This document shows positions 1 to 12,000 of a stretch of 64,000 nt of DNA, one piece after another (position 1 is the stretch's first letter; each line of letters starts with the position of its first letter). The DNA is from Trochalopteron elliotii. Taxonomy: Eukaryota; Chordata; Aves; Passeriformes; Leiothrichidae. Location of the stretch: the NCBI GenBank assembly GCA_024734555.1, contig JANPWX010000062.1, positions 1,031,541 through 1,095,540 on the forward strand, written 5' to 3'. The translations under genes were made by a program, and so were the position numbers. The notes below the pieces were generated by a model that saw only the letters and a list, made by a program, of their open reading frames with translations, ran no database searches and was not told where the DNA came from.

Positions 1-3000
1 CAAAAGAAACAAAACCAAAACCAAACAGCTCTGATAAAATTCTGGAAAAAGAATAAAGGTTATATTGAGATGTTGGTGAATTGCTGCTGTTGAACTGAAT
101 CAGAGAAAAAGTTTCTTCAAGCATATATATAAAATAAAACTTAAGGCTCTTCTCTTGAGCTGTATACAATATAGACCCAGCTTATGCAGAGGGAAGGTAC
201 ATAGTTTTTTCTCAAAAATTGTATATTGTAATCTTTTCTCTTTATGTTCTGAATTAGCAGAAAATCTGTGTGGGTGATAGAAACCTAGCATTTTGAAGTC
301 AGCATGGCAAAATTCAATGGAATTGGTCCTTTGGATGCCTGACTTGTCTTTTTCAGTGAGCAATTTCATTAAAACAAGTAGTTGGTGAGGAAAATCTTTA
401 TTCATAACTTTTTTGTGATCATTCACACAAATTAAGATCTGGACATCTTTTGTTCTTTGGAACAGGATCTACTCACAAAGATTTTTTTTCAGATCAGGGA
501 TCACACATTTTTAGAGACATCTACTAATGCATGTTGGGGAGGAAACGGTTGACATTAAAGGGTTATGGAAGAGTTAATAACAGTGGAGATGGTTCAGGAA
601 CCCGTGATTTGCTAACCAGTGCTGTGTAAGGGTCCAAAGCATTTCTCAGGAGAGAAGGTGCACTGTGTCAAATCACACATCTCCTGTCTTCAATATGGCT
701 AGACAGAGTCCTGCAGGATTGACAAATGATAGTCCTGAGAGATAAAAATAGCTGAAATGATTGTCCAAGTTAGAGCAGACAAAAAAAGGATAAATACATG
801 AGATATGCTTGTCTAATAGGGTACCTAAATTGCTTGAATTTATAACAGCAGTTCTTCTAAAGCAGCAGAATAGTAGAGGTGAGGAAGGCAGACTGTTGCT
901 TGCAGGAGATTTCACAGAATAGAGACGAGTAAGTGATTTTTTTTTTTAAAATTCTGTTCTAAGATATTACCTGTGCACTTCTCAAGTGAAAATGCAACCC
1001 TAATTACTCTCTCTTACTTTTAGTGGCAGTCTCACCATGTCTTGATTATGGGCAATATCATAGTACTAAATCATAGTAGCCAGCTTGGTAGCAGCTGTAT
1101 TGAATAAAGTACTTAAAAAGTAATCTGTAGTCAATTACTTTCATGTAATCAGCACTATATACCTGTAACATTCAATCCAGCAATCAGCAGCTGGTAGTGT
1201 ATTGGTTTTGTAGGACAACTTTGACAAGCTGTAGACCAGCTTTTAACCTCTGTTAAGCCACTGTGAATTTTTATCTATAATATTTATTGGGTTGTAGAAC
1301 TCATAAAATCAAGGCCTATGAGAAGCAGATCTGTGTTTCATTTATGTATGCTGAAAAATTCTGCTGCTGTTAACAAAGTTTCAAGCTTAAACCAATGTGA
1401 TACCTCAATATTTAATAATGATTGTAAAATGCTTTGAAAACCACTAGGAACAAATTGTTATAACTGTATAGTTATTTCTGATGAAAAAAATTTCTCTCAT
1501 AAATTTAGTTTAATCTCAATCAAAATAATTAATGGAAATTCCATACATTAAGAGAAAATGTAAAAACTGATGTAAAGTTTAGCAACAAAACAGAATCCAT
1601 CAAAAATATAAAAGATCATCTTATGTCAACTCATTAATGTTGCTCATTTTGTTACAATTTCGTTTCAAACCACTTTACGTATTGGCTTGTCCAGCCATAT
1701 TGTCTGTATTTTCTTTTATTGAGAGAGGTTGTCTGTAGGGCTAATTTGGCTACTTTGATTTTGAGGTTACTGATGAGACAGAACTGAGTCATATCAATTT
1801 GTACAACTTACCAGAGTTAGAAAGGTTAAAATCAGGACTGTGATTGCACAGCTGTGAACTGGCCTTTTTAGCAAAATGGAACAAAAGAACAATGAAGAAA
1901 ATGGAGTCACTCTATCCCCTCTAGCTCCTCTGAATCTGCTCTTTAAAATATATAAATCTGAAGACATTAATATAGATCTCAGCAGCTATCTATAATTACT
2001 CTTCCAGTATTCACATAAAAGCAACACTGAATTACTGCTCTCACTGCTTCCCTACTGAATATAATCTAGTTTCCCCTTTCTCCACCCCCTCATACATCTC
2101 TCCCTCCCCACAGCAGGCAGAGTCCAGCTGTTCATATGTTCTGTGGAACCATTTGTCCATGATTCTGTAAGGCAAGAGCAGCAACATCCTCATGTCATGA
2201 GGCAACTACAGCAAATTGCATACCAAAGCTGACTATGAACTGAATGTATCAATCCAATAAAGCAGATGATGTACTTATTGATGCAAGTAAAGGGGAAAGT
2301 GTCCAACAGGTCCTTGGTGGCTTTTTACTCACCTGCTTTACTCTCCTCCCGTAGTTCAAAATGAGATTAGGTGGCACACGGTTACATATCATAATTCAGT
2401 TATTCCAGACTTGATTAACACTGGATGTGTCCACACTGTGGTCTCAAGGTATTGAATGATATGTGAGTCCGAGCATCACAAAAACACGTGTGTGTTTCAA
2501 TGAGACAGACAGTACAGACATGAAGAGCTTTTATATATGTCCACAGAAAGAAAAAAAAATCATCCAGATTAATAAAAATAGGGAACACAAAAGCTTGCTG
2601 AGCAGTAATGAGATTGTATTTGGGCTGTAACTATTGACCAAATTCCTCTGTCTTTGTTTTTTAACAATATAATATAATTCAACTTGTTTGGTTGCGTTTG
2701 TGACAATGGAGATTATGCTGAACCCTTGCCAGTATGTTCATAATAACTGGCTGCTCTGATTCAGAAGGGACCTAAATTGTTCCTGTAATTTTCTGTCCCC
2801 AAGGATCACCCATTTCAATATATCTTCTTCAAACAGTTTCCTTTTGTTACACAACTTGTAGAAATTTCCTTTATTTAAGACCTTTAACCTCTATATGGTT
2901 GAAACTCCTTGACAATGACAGCATATCTTAGACACATAAAGACATATTGTCTCATTTTCCCAGGAAATATAATTAAAATTAAATATTTTTCTATGGTGTC

Positions 3001-3994
3001 ACCTCTGTCAGTAATTCAAAAAGAAAAAAAATATAGTTTTATAATCTTTGTTCTCTTTCCAGAAGAAAATTGTCCCAAGCAATGGAGCAATTCCAGCTCC
3101 ATTCTAAAGTTACAAACCTGTGAACTGTCACGGTGATGGGGAAAAGCTCTGTTAGAGGTGGGAAGTCAGGATCATAAAACAGGAAATATTATAGAAGCAC
3201 AGTCTTGCCTGAGGTGCCGCACTACCACACACGCTCTGACAGTGCTGCCAGTGGATTGATGCCATGAGACCAAGAGCAGCTCCCTGACAACCTCTGTCCT
3301 TAGTGCATGTGACCACCTGTTTCAAAGTCACGGAGCTGAGTATGGCTTCAGCCATGAGTACTGGAGTATTTCTTCCACTTCTTTTCCCTTTTCTCTTGTC
3401 AGTTCTGTTTTTTGCTCCTTCCACTCGTCTCTCATCTAATAAGAAAGTACAGCTTTATTAGCTAACAGTTTTTCTTGTGCATTCTTTACCCTTTTCTACC
3501 TATAGTGGCTAAAATTCAAAAGTCCTAATACCTTTATTTTTAGATCAAAGTGGAGAGAAAAATAACTATTTACATTTATTAATTACAAAATCATTCTCCT
3601 TTTTGAGATTATTCTGATTATTTTCTCAATCAAAATTCTGCTTGGATCAAAAATGAGTAGTGAAATTTCATTTTCCAATGAAGGAGTTTTTGGTTTCCAA
3701 ACAGTTCAGATTTCAAGATAATATATTTTCGTTCTCAGTTACATGCTGAGCAACTTCTTGGAAGCACAGACATTTTTAAGAGCAAGTTAATTTTTCTGAA
3801 ATATTGTATGCACCTTTCATAGAGTGGGCCTTGCCATAAAGCCACTGTTTTCAGTGCAACATGGAATTTACAAATTTTTCATTTATTATTTACAGAATAA
3901 TATACTCTGTAGTAATTTGGTTTTTGCCCATATATGGCTCTTCTTGTTTCTATTTAAAATTTTGTTTATAACAAAGTATTTATTATCTACTTGC
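1..3994. other. AT-rich non-coding stretch
   Basis: No gene or recognisable mobile element is seen. Open frames here are at most 108 codons, have no recognisable protein similarity and are interrupted on all sides by stops, as expected by chance in AT-rich DNA. A pyrimidine-rich patch lies near 2,070-2,110. A slightly GC-richer patch at about 3,130-3,425 could be an old repeat, but I cannot assign it. Confidence 0.6.
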
Positions 3995-3999
3995 TTCAC

Positions 4000-4549
4000 T
4001 GTGATGGTTTGAAAGCAAAACTAGTGAGAGGCTCTAAGTCAGAAATACAATTTAATAGAAAAAGAAAAAAAAGAAATAAAATAAATGCAATAATACAAAA
4101 GACCCCTGACAGAGTCAGAATACAACCTGAGCAAGATGATGGAAGCAGCAATCCCGTAGAAAGGTCTGGTAGCTCTGATCCTCTGTAGATCCAGTGGGTA
4201 AGGTACCCCGTATTGTCCCAGATCCCAGATTATATGCAGGTGAGAATGCTTGGCTCCTCCCCCTGGGTGGAGCATCTCACAATGGAATAATGAGTCATAC
4301 GGGGGGTCCTTGATGGCCCATTAACGGGAGATAACTCCTGGTGGGAGTTATCTGTAAGTCATCAGCAGGCCATTAACAGAAAACACGTTATCAAAAGATC
4401 CATTAGCAGAGGACACCTTAACAAAAGACACCCTAACAGAAAGAGGGAGGGGAGAGTCTGGAAGAATGCTGCTTCAGCAATAGGTTTCCACAGTTCATGA
4501 AGATGGTGGTAGAATACTCCGTGCACATTCTACACCACAACCCAGGACA
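4000..4549 (-). mobile_element. Solo LTR, ERVL-like, with 5-bp target duplication
   Basis: The element is read on the minus strand. It starts TGTCCTGGG and ends CCATCACA, so it has the TG...CA ends of a retroviral LTR. The five bases TTCAC flank it on both sides (3,995-3,999 and 4,550-4,554), an exact target-site duplication of the length usual for ERVL-type and some other avian ERVs. An ATTAAA-type polyadenylation signal lies at 4,051-4,056 and a TATAAT-like box near 4,229-4,236, both on the minus strand. The length is 550 bp. No gag, pol or env sequence adjoins it, so it is a solo LTR left by recombination between two LTRs. The family assignment rests on remembered similarity to passerine LTRs; the boundaries and duplication are seen directly. 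Confidence 0.85.
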
Positions 4550-7016
4550 TTCACATTTCAGGAATGTTTTTGAAGTGCAGGAGATTTTAAAAAATGAAAT
4601 TTCTTCACATGCTAAGTGTTGTAAGTTAATTAATATTTTCAAATTCACCAACATAATGTATGTCTTGGATAAACTGTTTGCAAAGAATGGCATGTTGATA
4701 TTGCTTTTTGGTTCACAGACCATATACCACTTATTTTAACAATGGCAGAGCTAAAAAGTAAGTACAAAACTGCCACTGTGAATTCTCTTTGTAATATCAG
4801 TTTCATTACTTTTAAGACCATGGTTGGTCTACTATACATATTATAATCAGTAAAACTCCCACCAATAACTTCAGTTACAGACTTTCAATGCTTTGTGCCT
4901 TTGGTTGAGGAAGCCTGATAGTTAAGCAAATCTAATAGTCAGCTAGACTGTGATGTGAGAGTTGGTCCAGTAAAAGCACTAATTACAGGAACAAACAGTA
5001 CTGTTCATGTAGAATCTCTTATTTTCCCTGACATTGCTGCTGCTATTTTGAGGGAAATTAACATATTCAAACTTCTTATTTCTATGAGAGAATTTCCTTG
5101 AACAAAAGGTGATGAAACATTAAAATAATTATATTCAAATGTTTGCCTAATCACAAAATGAATTGGTATTTTTTGATTCAGATTTTGTAAATCTATAAAA
5201 CACTTAAAAAGAAACATTTTACTATAGTTTCTTTATACCTTTATATTAAGTCGTATTTGAAACATCACGTACATAAAGATGAGTTTTTCTTTAGAACTAC
5301 AGTACAAATTTAAATAAAACCCTGCATTTTCTGATGAATATGCACAAGAAGTTGCAATCACAAACTAGTAAGGTTCTTTCCAAAACTAAAACTAAAACCC
5401 CCAACTACGTGGAAAGTGATGACTAGTGTTCTATTTACAGCTGCTCACTGTATTTCTGGTAGCAGTCTATCAAAAACGCTCTTATCAGTATTATAAAGGT
5501 GTAGTGTACATAATTAGACTCTTAATTGGGCCTTCGTGATACAATATGCAGTGTCCACCATTTCTAGCTCTGTGCTCATATGGCAGAAAGAAATATCTCT
5601 GTAACTACTATATGCTCTGATGGAGGTCGTAATTGGTTTGGAATCCTTCTCCAGCTTCATTTCACTAACAATCTTTCACTAGACTTCATTTAATCCTAAG
5701 GATACTAGAAGCATGCTGAGTCTATAACTTCTCTGACAAAAAATAACCATTTGTCAGTCTAATACTCAGAATTCAACCATGATTCATTAAAGGTAAATGA
5801 GAAAGCTTCTTTCTGTATATAAGTTCTTCTGTTATGGATTCTGCAACAGATAGGATTGTGAAGAAGTTTCAGAGCAGAGTGAATATCAGCTGGTTGCATG
5901 TTCTGCATCCCCACTATGCAGTCAGTGGCAAAGGTACAGTCTGATTACTACTGGCCTACTGTATGGCTTCCAACAGTCAAAGAAAGAAGGTGGCACAATA
6001 AGAAGAAATGGATGTCCAAATATTCCTTTAAAACATTGTAGGTCTTCCTCCTCTGAAGTCACTGGGAAATCCTTACCAACTCAGAAAAGTGAAAAACACT
6101 GAGTGCTTCCAGCCTGCACATGTTGTACCTCTTACTACATAAAATTTGCCCAAATCAGCTGAATGTGCTCTCCTTAGAGGCTGTGGAACATCTGCAGAGC
6201 AGCATTGTACAGATTTGAATACTAGACGCACAACTTGCCTTGAAGGTCCACATAATCTCCCAGAGCATCTGTGTAATGCAGAATGTGATTAGGCCCTAAT
6301 TTACATTATTCTGTTTATTTGATGTATTTTATTTCAGGAACTCATTATTCTTTATCCTCTTCCTTTCTTCCCTGAATGCATTCCATTTCATCTTCTGGTG
6401 AGACATCTGTGCTTAATTAATTACTGCAGACGTAATAAAAAGAGTCTGTAGACAATTTAATATTTTTATGTTCAATAGATCCAATGTACACCAAGATAAT
6501 TTGCCTCAGAGAAAGTGAGACTTTCACTGCTTAGGTCACAAATATATATATATCAGAATTTTATGTTCTGTTGCATAATGTTAATGTGCACTGACATGTG
6601 GAGGAACTCCAGATAAGCAATGCTTGGTAGTGACAACTAATGACAATCGAGCTTCAGGGTTTTTTTGTTTGGTTTGTCCCTTTCCCTTCCTCTGACAAAT
6701 AGAGTAGTCTTTTTTGATTAATTTGCAATTAGTAGCGATGTTAACTGCAAAATTCAGGCTTTATGAAATAGAGTTTCATAAACACAGTTGGACTTTTCAG
6801 TGAGATTCTGAAGCAAGTATAAACAATTTTATTGTTATGTATTTGTAACTCTTTAAATAGGAGCAATGGTTCCTCCCCTTTGTCTTGGCCAAATGTAAAA
6901 TAGCAATAAATAATAAATTTGTTTATACCTTTTTTTTTAAATATGACATTTACCTGTTTCTTCTCAAAGTCAATTTTGCCAACCTAAAAACATACTTTTC
7001 TGCCACCCATGTAGAC

Positions 7017-7046
7017 AAAAAAAAAAAAAAAAAAAAAAAGAAAAAA
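7017..7046. repeat. Poly-A tract
   Basis: A run of 23 A is followed by G and six more A. No retrocopy or LINE sequence is recognised upstream, so there is no reason to read it as a retroposon tail. Confidence 0.9.
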
Positions 7047-7332
7047 TGAAAAGCAAGAAAACCTGCCTTATGATCAAACTCCCTGAGCAGCATTCAAAAA
7101 GTGAAGTTCTGATTTTCAACTGGTTTTTCATAGGACTTATGTTTGCCCTTAGACTTAAGATCAGACCAAAAGATAAAATTCAAAAGACAAAGTAAGATTT
7201 TTTGGGATCTAATATATATATTAGGCATGCAAATAGACAGTAGATAGCCATATTAATCAGCCAGTCTGCTGTCCTAAAATCACACATATGTCCTCTAGAT
7301 GGTTCATCTCATGGTTCCTGTGTCATAGGTTT

Positions 7333-7400
7333 TGTAGATGTCTCAGCTAAAAATAAAATGTAGATGTCTCAGATAAAAATAAACTGTAGATGTGTCAGAT
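7333..7400. repeat. 26-bp tandem repeat, about 2.6 copies
   Basis: The motif TGTAGATGTCTCAG starts at 7,333 and again at 7,359. A third, diverged copy (TGTAGATGTGTCAG) starts at 7,385, giving a strict 26-bp period. Each unit ends in an A-rich segment, AAAATAAA-like. It is a minisatellite-like local duplication. Confidence 0.85.
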
Positions 7401-10189
7401 AGCGACATCTCAAATGTCACTAAGAATTTAAGATTAAGCAACTAAATTTCAGCCCAGATATTTAATCACAAGACTGATCCTGAAAAACTTTGTGAAAGAT
7501 TATAGAACTTGTTGTGTCTTAAATAGCTTAATATAATAAAACTGTCTTCCATTTGTGTTATTTACTATCTGCTTATTATTATTCTCATTTCTAAGCCCAG
7601 ATAGATTCTAGAAGAAAGATACTTTTTCATCTAAATTTTGAGAAATTTAATCAAATCATATTTATCTAGCATGCTGGTATTCAGCCAGATGTATTGTTCT
7701 GTTCAAAAATAAAGCCATTGCCATGTTTGTTTAAAATACAGAGGAGAAGATGGCACTTTTTACGCATGGTTACCATAAAAGGTTAAATTAATTTCTTCAC
7801 ATTCAACTCACCAGAATGATTTACACGTTCTCCCAGTTATCAGGAATTAAAGCACAGGACTCTGTTCTCTTGTTTAATTATACTTATTATGAGTTAGCTG
7901 TTCTTTCTCTCACAAACATACATTGACATGTACACACATGGAGACCTCTTCCTCTGAGAACTCTCTTAAAGGTAATCTATTCTTACATATTGGAAACAGA
8001 TTCTGTGTCCATGTTTCAAAATCAAAGACTCTTTCTTTTCAATTTTTGAGTGAAATGAAGCAGTTATTTGCCTTCAAGGCAAGATTCTCAAATGCAGATT
8101 CAAAGCAGAATGAGGCAGCCTCTTTAAGGACTAATCAAAATACTTCACCAAAGATCTAAATCACAGACCATCTTATTTCCACATTTCTGCCTCTAAGACT
8201 TGGAATAAAACGCTTTTCAAAATTTATTTCTGTTAGTGTGTCTTTCCTGTTTACTTGTTAAGCTGTTTGAATACAGTCTTCTCCTTGCTGTTTATCTAGA
8301 AGGTGCAATATACAGCAAACTTTGGACTGCTAGACATTTCACTAATAAAAATGCAAATAATAATATTAGAACTAAGAATCCCAAGGAGTTGGTGTGTAAT
8401 TCAATGCTTTAATGTCAAGTGCTTCTCAAAGTCTTTCCTGAAGAGAATGCTATTCCATTTTAAATGTGCAACTTGCCTTTATCAAGTTCTAATTTTCATC
8501 CAAGAGTTCTTTGTAGAAAATAAGAAATTTTAGAATGTACAAGGCAAGAATTAACCACTTCCCAAAGGAAAAAAAAACCCAAACAACTGAACACACGAAC
8601 AAACAATCAATAAAAGCCCATGTAAGCATTTAAAAAGATATATTATTCTTTGCACAGTCAAGTACTGTGGAGTAAGCTCAAAAAGTACATTTCATCAATA
8701 AAGCAATTTGGCCAAAGGAGCATCCAGCTACTTAGGTTACCACAGAAAGAAAAATCCTTGCCTCCTCAGTACAGTCCACAGAAAGAGAAATTCTCTTTCA
8801 ATACTTATAAGAAGAGAGAAAAAACTAGCCAGTTTGATGAGAAGACATGAAAAGACATTTTTCTGCACTGCCAAACATTAATCACCTTCCATCACTTCAG
8901 ACAGTTTGTCTCTTTCTTAGGAAGTTTGAGAGATCTGGAATCTCATACCTCAATACTTCAAAAGCTTGACCTCTTAATCTGAGAAGCTTGACTCACCTCA
9001 TCTCAGCAGAGGATCCAAAGAGGTAAAGGAAGAAAACTGAGAACTGTATCCAGTGATGGACTAGACTTGCGAGTACTACATGCACTAGAAATGGACAGCT
9101 ATCATGCTTCTGAAAGGAAGGTACTAAAAGAAATTAGGCAGTCGGCACAAATAAAAAATGTTTTGTTCATAGACACTCTCCACACTTCAATCCCCCCTAA
9201 ATCCCTGGCAATAAAGATAAGACCCTGTTTATTTTTACATGTGATGATTTTAGTATTTAAAATTACTTAAACTACAGAAAAATTATGGCAAAAAAGATCA
9301 TATAAATACTATCTATTTAAAGAATCTTTTCCCAGTTAATCTGATGCTGCAACTTCCATTAACATTCGTAACAGACTCAAGCTAATACTATTCCTAAATA
9401 ATATTAACTGGAGTTTTAAGGGAGTTCAAAAGGTTATAACCTTGGACATTACTTCAGGACATGATTATTAAAACAGCTGAATTACTGAAAAACTGAGGTG
9501 TTTTACAATTGATATTGGAAGAGTTGGACTTAAAATTTGTCATTAGAAATACCATCCTTTATTGTTAAATACTTCATTAAGAATTCCACTTTAAATGCCA
9601 AGTGTAACATCACAAAACCTGCAATAATTTGCTATTTTAAAAAGTCTTGAAGGCATGAATGAAATAGCTTTCAATGTTCCTGTGAGACAGAGATGATGAA
9701 TTAATTTTTATATGAATTTAAGCAAAGTAGTTTCTTCAGGACCCCTAAAAATATGAATAGGAGAAGAATAAAAAATCAGTTCTTCCTGAATTTTCTCTTT
9801 ATAGTTCATCTACACAAAACTTTTTTTTCTCAGATATTATAGGGCAATGTCAAATAACATGGAGATATCACAGTGTCTATACAGCCCCCAGAAGTTTGGA
9901 AATACTTGAAAAAAAAAAGTGATATGTACAATTTTACAATTCAACTATTCAACAAGTAAAGAAAGTGCACTATTAATAAAAATTAGCATTTTGACAATTA
10001 AAATAAGTAAAATATGATAAACTTAAAGATAGAGCTGTTCTTTCCAACCTTACCATCAACAACTATAACTCATTATTAATATTATTTATACTGCACAGAA
10101 TGAATTAACTTAGTGTTTCAGTTGTTTATCTGAACATGTGTGTAAACCAACAACCTACAGTTCATAACACTATCTGCATGTAATCATAG

Positions 10190-10614
10190 TCACGAGTCAA
10201 CGAGTCACTTGCGATGTAAGTCACAAAGCCCCCGCCCTCGCCATGGCACAGGGGGGCGGAGACCCCCGGGCCTCAGCCGGGGCCAGGAGTACGCATGGCC
10301 CGGGCCTGTCTTCATCCCCCTCCTCGCTGGGCACTCCTGGGAGGTCTTCAGTCCTCTCCAGGCAGGGAATGATCGGGGCTGGGGGGTCTCTGTTTGTGTC
10401 ACACCGGGGCATGCTCGAGCCGGTCGCCCCAGGGCTGAGAGGCACAGAGATGCCTCCGGATGTCCCTCTGATACCAGAGGGATGGAGACCCCCCTGAGCA
10501 TCCCTGAGGCACCGGCCAAAATCAAAATTGGTGGAAATCAAACTTTGAACAAGACAGAAAATGCTTTGGCCGGAATTTGCTTTGGCCAGGCCCCGCTGTG
10601 TCACACCGGCTCGG
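10190..10614. repeat. GC-rich repeat-like DNA, left part of the host of the 10.6-kb LTR
   Basis: Base composition changes abruptly from AT-rich to GC-rich at about 10,190. The sequence contains recurring TGTGTCAC motifs (near 10,397 and 10,597), also seen after the LTR (near 11,313 and 11,351). This suggests a diverged repeat that the LTR at 10,615 split. Several overlapping open frames on both strands exist here only because GC-rich DNA has few stops. The family is not identified; it may be ERV-derived or satellite-like. Confidence 0.4.
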
Positions 10615-11282
10615 TGTCCTAGGGTGACTATGTATCCCCAAATCGTCTGTTCTGTGTTCTGTACCTTTAAGACTGGTTCTGAGAGTGAGCAGGGAAAGAA
10701 GAAGTGCGCAGTTTGTTTTGAGAAACAAACTCACTCCTCTGAATCTGCTCTCGTCCTTGGGACTGTGTGGTTTCTTTTTTTTTTCCTTCATCGGATGCAC
10801 GGAGGGCAGCCAGAGAGAGTTTTTTTTCCCCTTTGTTAGTCTAGCTAGCTGAGGCAAAGAAGCTTTCCTGGACTGTTTTTTTTTTTACTATTTTATTTTT
10901 CTTTGGGACTGTTTAAATCTGCTCTGGACTGAAAAACCCAGAGGAGCACCGGGATCTTGCACCCGTGGCCCACCGGGCCGGGACTCGGCATTTTTCAGCA
11001 CTGAAGGGACTGATAAACAGACTCCTGGCACGGACTCTCAGTTTTGCCATCTCTCTTCGGAGCAGCGAGAGGTTTTATTGTTCCATATTATTATTATTGT
11101 TATTATTATTAATCATTCTTTATGCTTGTGGGCATTTTGTTTGTTAAATAAATAAGGCTTTTTCCACTCTTCTCTGAGGGAATTATTTCCCCGGACCGGC
11201 TGGGGGGAGGGGCTGTTTGGATTTGCTTTTCAGAGGAACCCCATTCGGAGATTTCCTCCCAAATTTGCCCTAAACCAGGACA
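10615..11282 (+). mobile_element. Solo LTR, passerine ERV type, with 5-bp target duplication
   Basis: The element begins TGTCCTAGGG and ends AAACCAGGACA, so its ends are short inverted repeats (TGTCCT/AGGACA) with TG...CA termini. CTCGG occurs directly before it (10,610-10,614) and directly after it (11,283-11,287), an exact 5-bp target duplication. An AATAAA polyadenylation signal lies at 11,147-11,152, after an imperfect TTA-rich run (11,087-11,112). This gives a U3-R-U5 layout of about 668 bp. No internal retroviral sequence is attached, so it is a solo LTR. The family is remembered as a common songbird LTR; the ends and duplication are direct observations. Confidence 0.85.
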
Positions 11283-11287
11283 CTCGG

Positions 11288-12000
11288 ACACTCGGTTCCG
11301 TCAGGTTCCCTTGTGTCACAACGCTGCCCTGGCTTCCACCAGGCCTTGCAGTGTCACAAGAGACCCTCGGTTCCATGAGAGATTCCACAGCCTGGTGCTC
11401 TCACGCCATGGAATTCTGTGGAACTCATGGAATATGTCATCATCCTGGTTGAAGAGAAAATTGATCCCTTTCCATCAGGAAGAAGTGAAGACTAAGAGAT
11501 GCAAGTGAGCAAATAAGCCTTTCTTAAGAAGCAGGAAGGCAACAGGTAGAAATTGGAAGGAAACAATGGCTGGGTATCCAACTGCCAGAGCGCAGCAGCC
11601 CATGGCACTGAGAGAGGCCCAAAATTCCCAAGGATCCCTCTTCCCGACTCAGGGAGCCCTCCCCATGGGCCTGGGCAGCCCAGACATAGGGCTGGCTTAG
11701 GGTTAACCCTGACCTCCAATCCAGCCCCAATTCCAGCCCCTGCCTAAACCCACAGCCCTAAACCCAAGCCCACCTTTAACCCTGACCTTACACCCAGCCC
11801 CAGTTCCAACTCGAAGCCCCACGCCAGTCCCAATTGCAGCCCCTTCCCAAATCCTGGGCCATTGCCAGGAAGGAGCTTTTGCCCATTCTGGCAGAAGTGC
11901 AGAAAGGTGGGACCACCCAAGCCCCCCCTTGCATCCATGGTTCCTCAGGGGAACTTTGGGCCATGAGTTCAGCTAAGGGGCTTTGAGGTGAGCCTCAGGT
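11288..12000. repeat. GC-rich repeat-like DNA, right part of the LTR host
   Basis: The TGTGTCAC-type motif of 10,190-10,614 continues to about 11,420. After that comes unassigned sequence, then a degenerate C-rich array (11,694-11,850, listed separately). Open frames here overlap on both strands and have low complexity, so I do not treat them as genes. No family is recognised. Confidence 0.35.
11694..11850. repeat. Degenerate C-rich, partly telomere-like short repeat
   Basis: The plus strand carries repeated variants of AACCCTGACC, CCCTAAACCC, CAGCCCCA and CCAATTCCAGCCCC. Spacing is about 6-12 bases, and TTAGGGTTAACCCT lies at the left edge. Single units match the vertebrate telomere hexamer, but most are diverged. 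It could be an old interstitial telomeric repeat or simply a C-rich minisatellite inside an ERV. Confidence 0.5.

Larger units (their letters stand above)
4555..10189. other. AT-rich non-coding stretch with simple repeats
   Basis: No gene or recognised transposon is seen in this 5.6-kb interval. It contains a run of 23 A at 7,017-7,039, a 26-bp tandem repeat at 7,333-7,400 and a short AT run near 6,541-6,553. The open frames (80 codons or fewer) show no protein-like features. Confidence 0.6.

Noticed and set aside
10205..10857. Cluster of six overlapping frames of 84-137 codons on both strands
   Set aside because: Openness on both strands at once reflects high GC content. Part of the cluster crosses the LTR boundary at 10,615, so it cannot be one gene.
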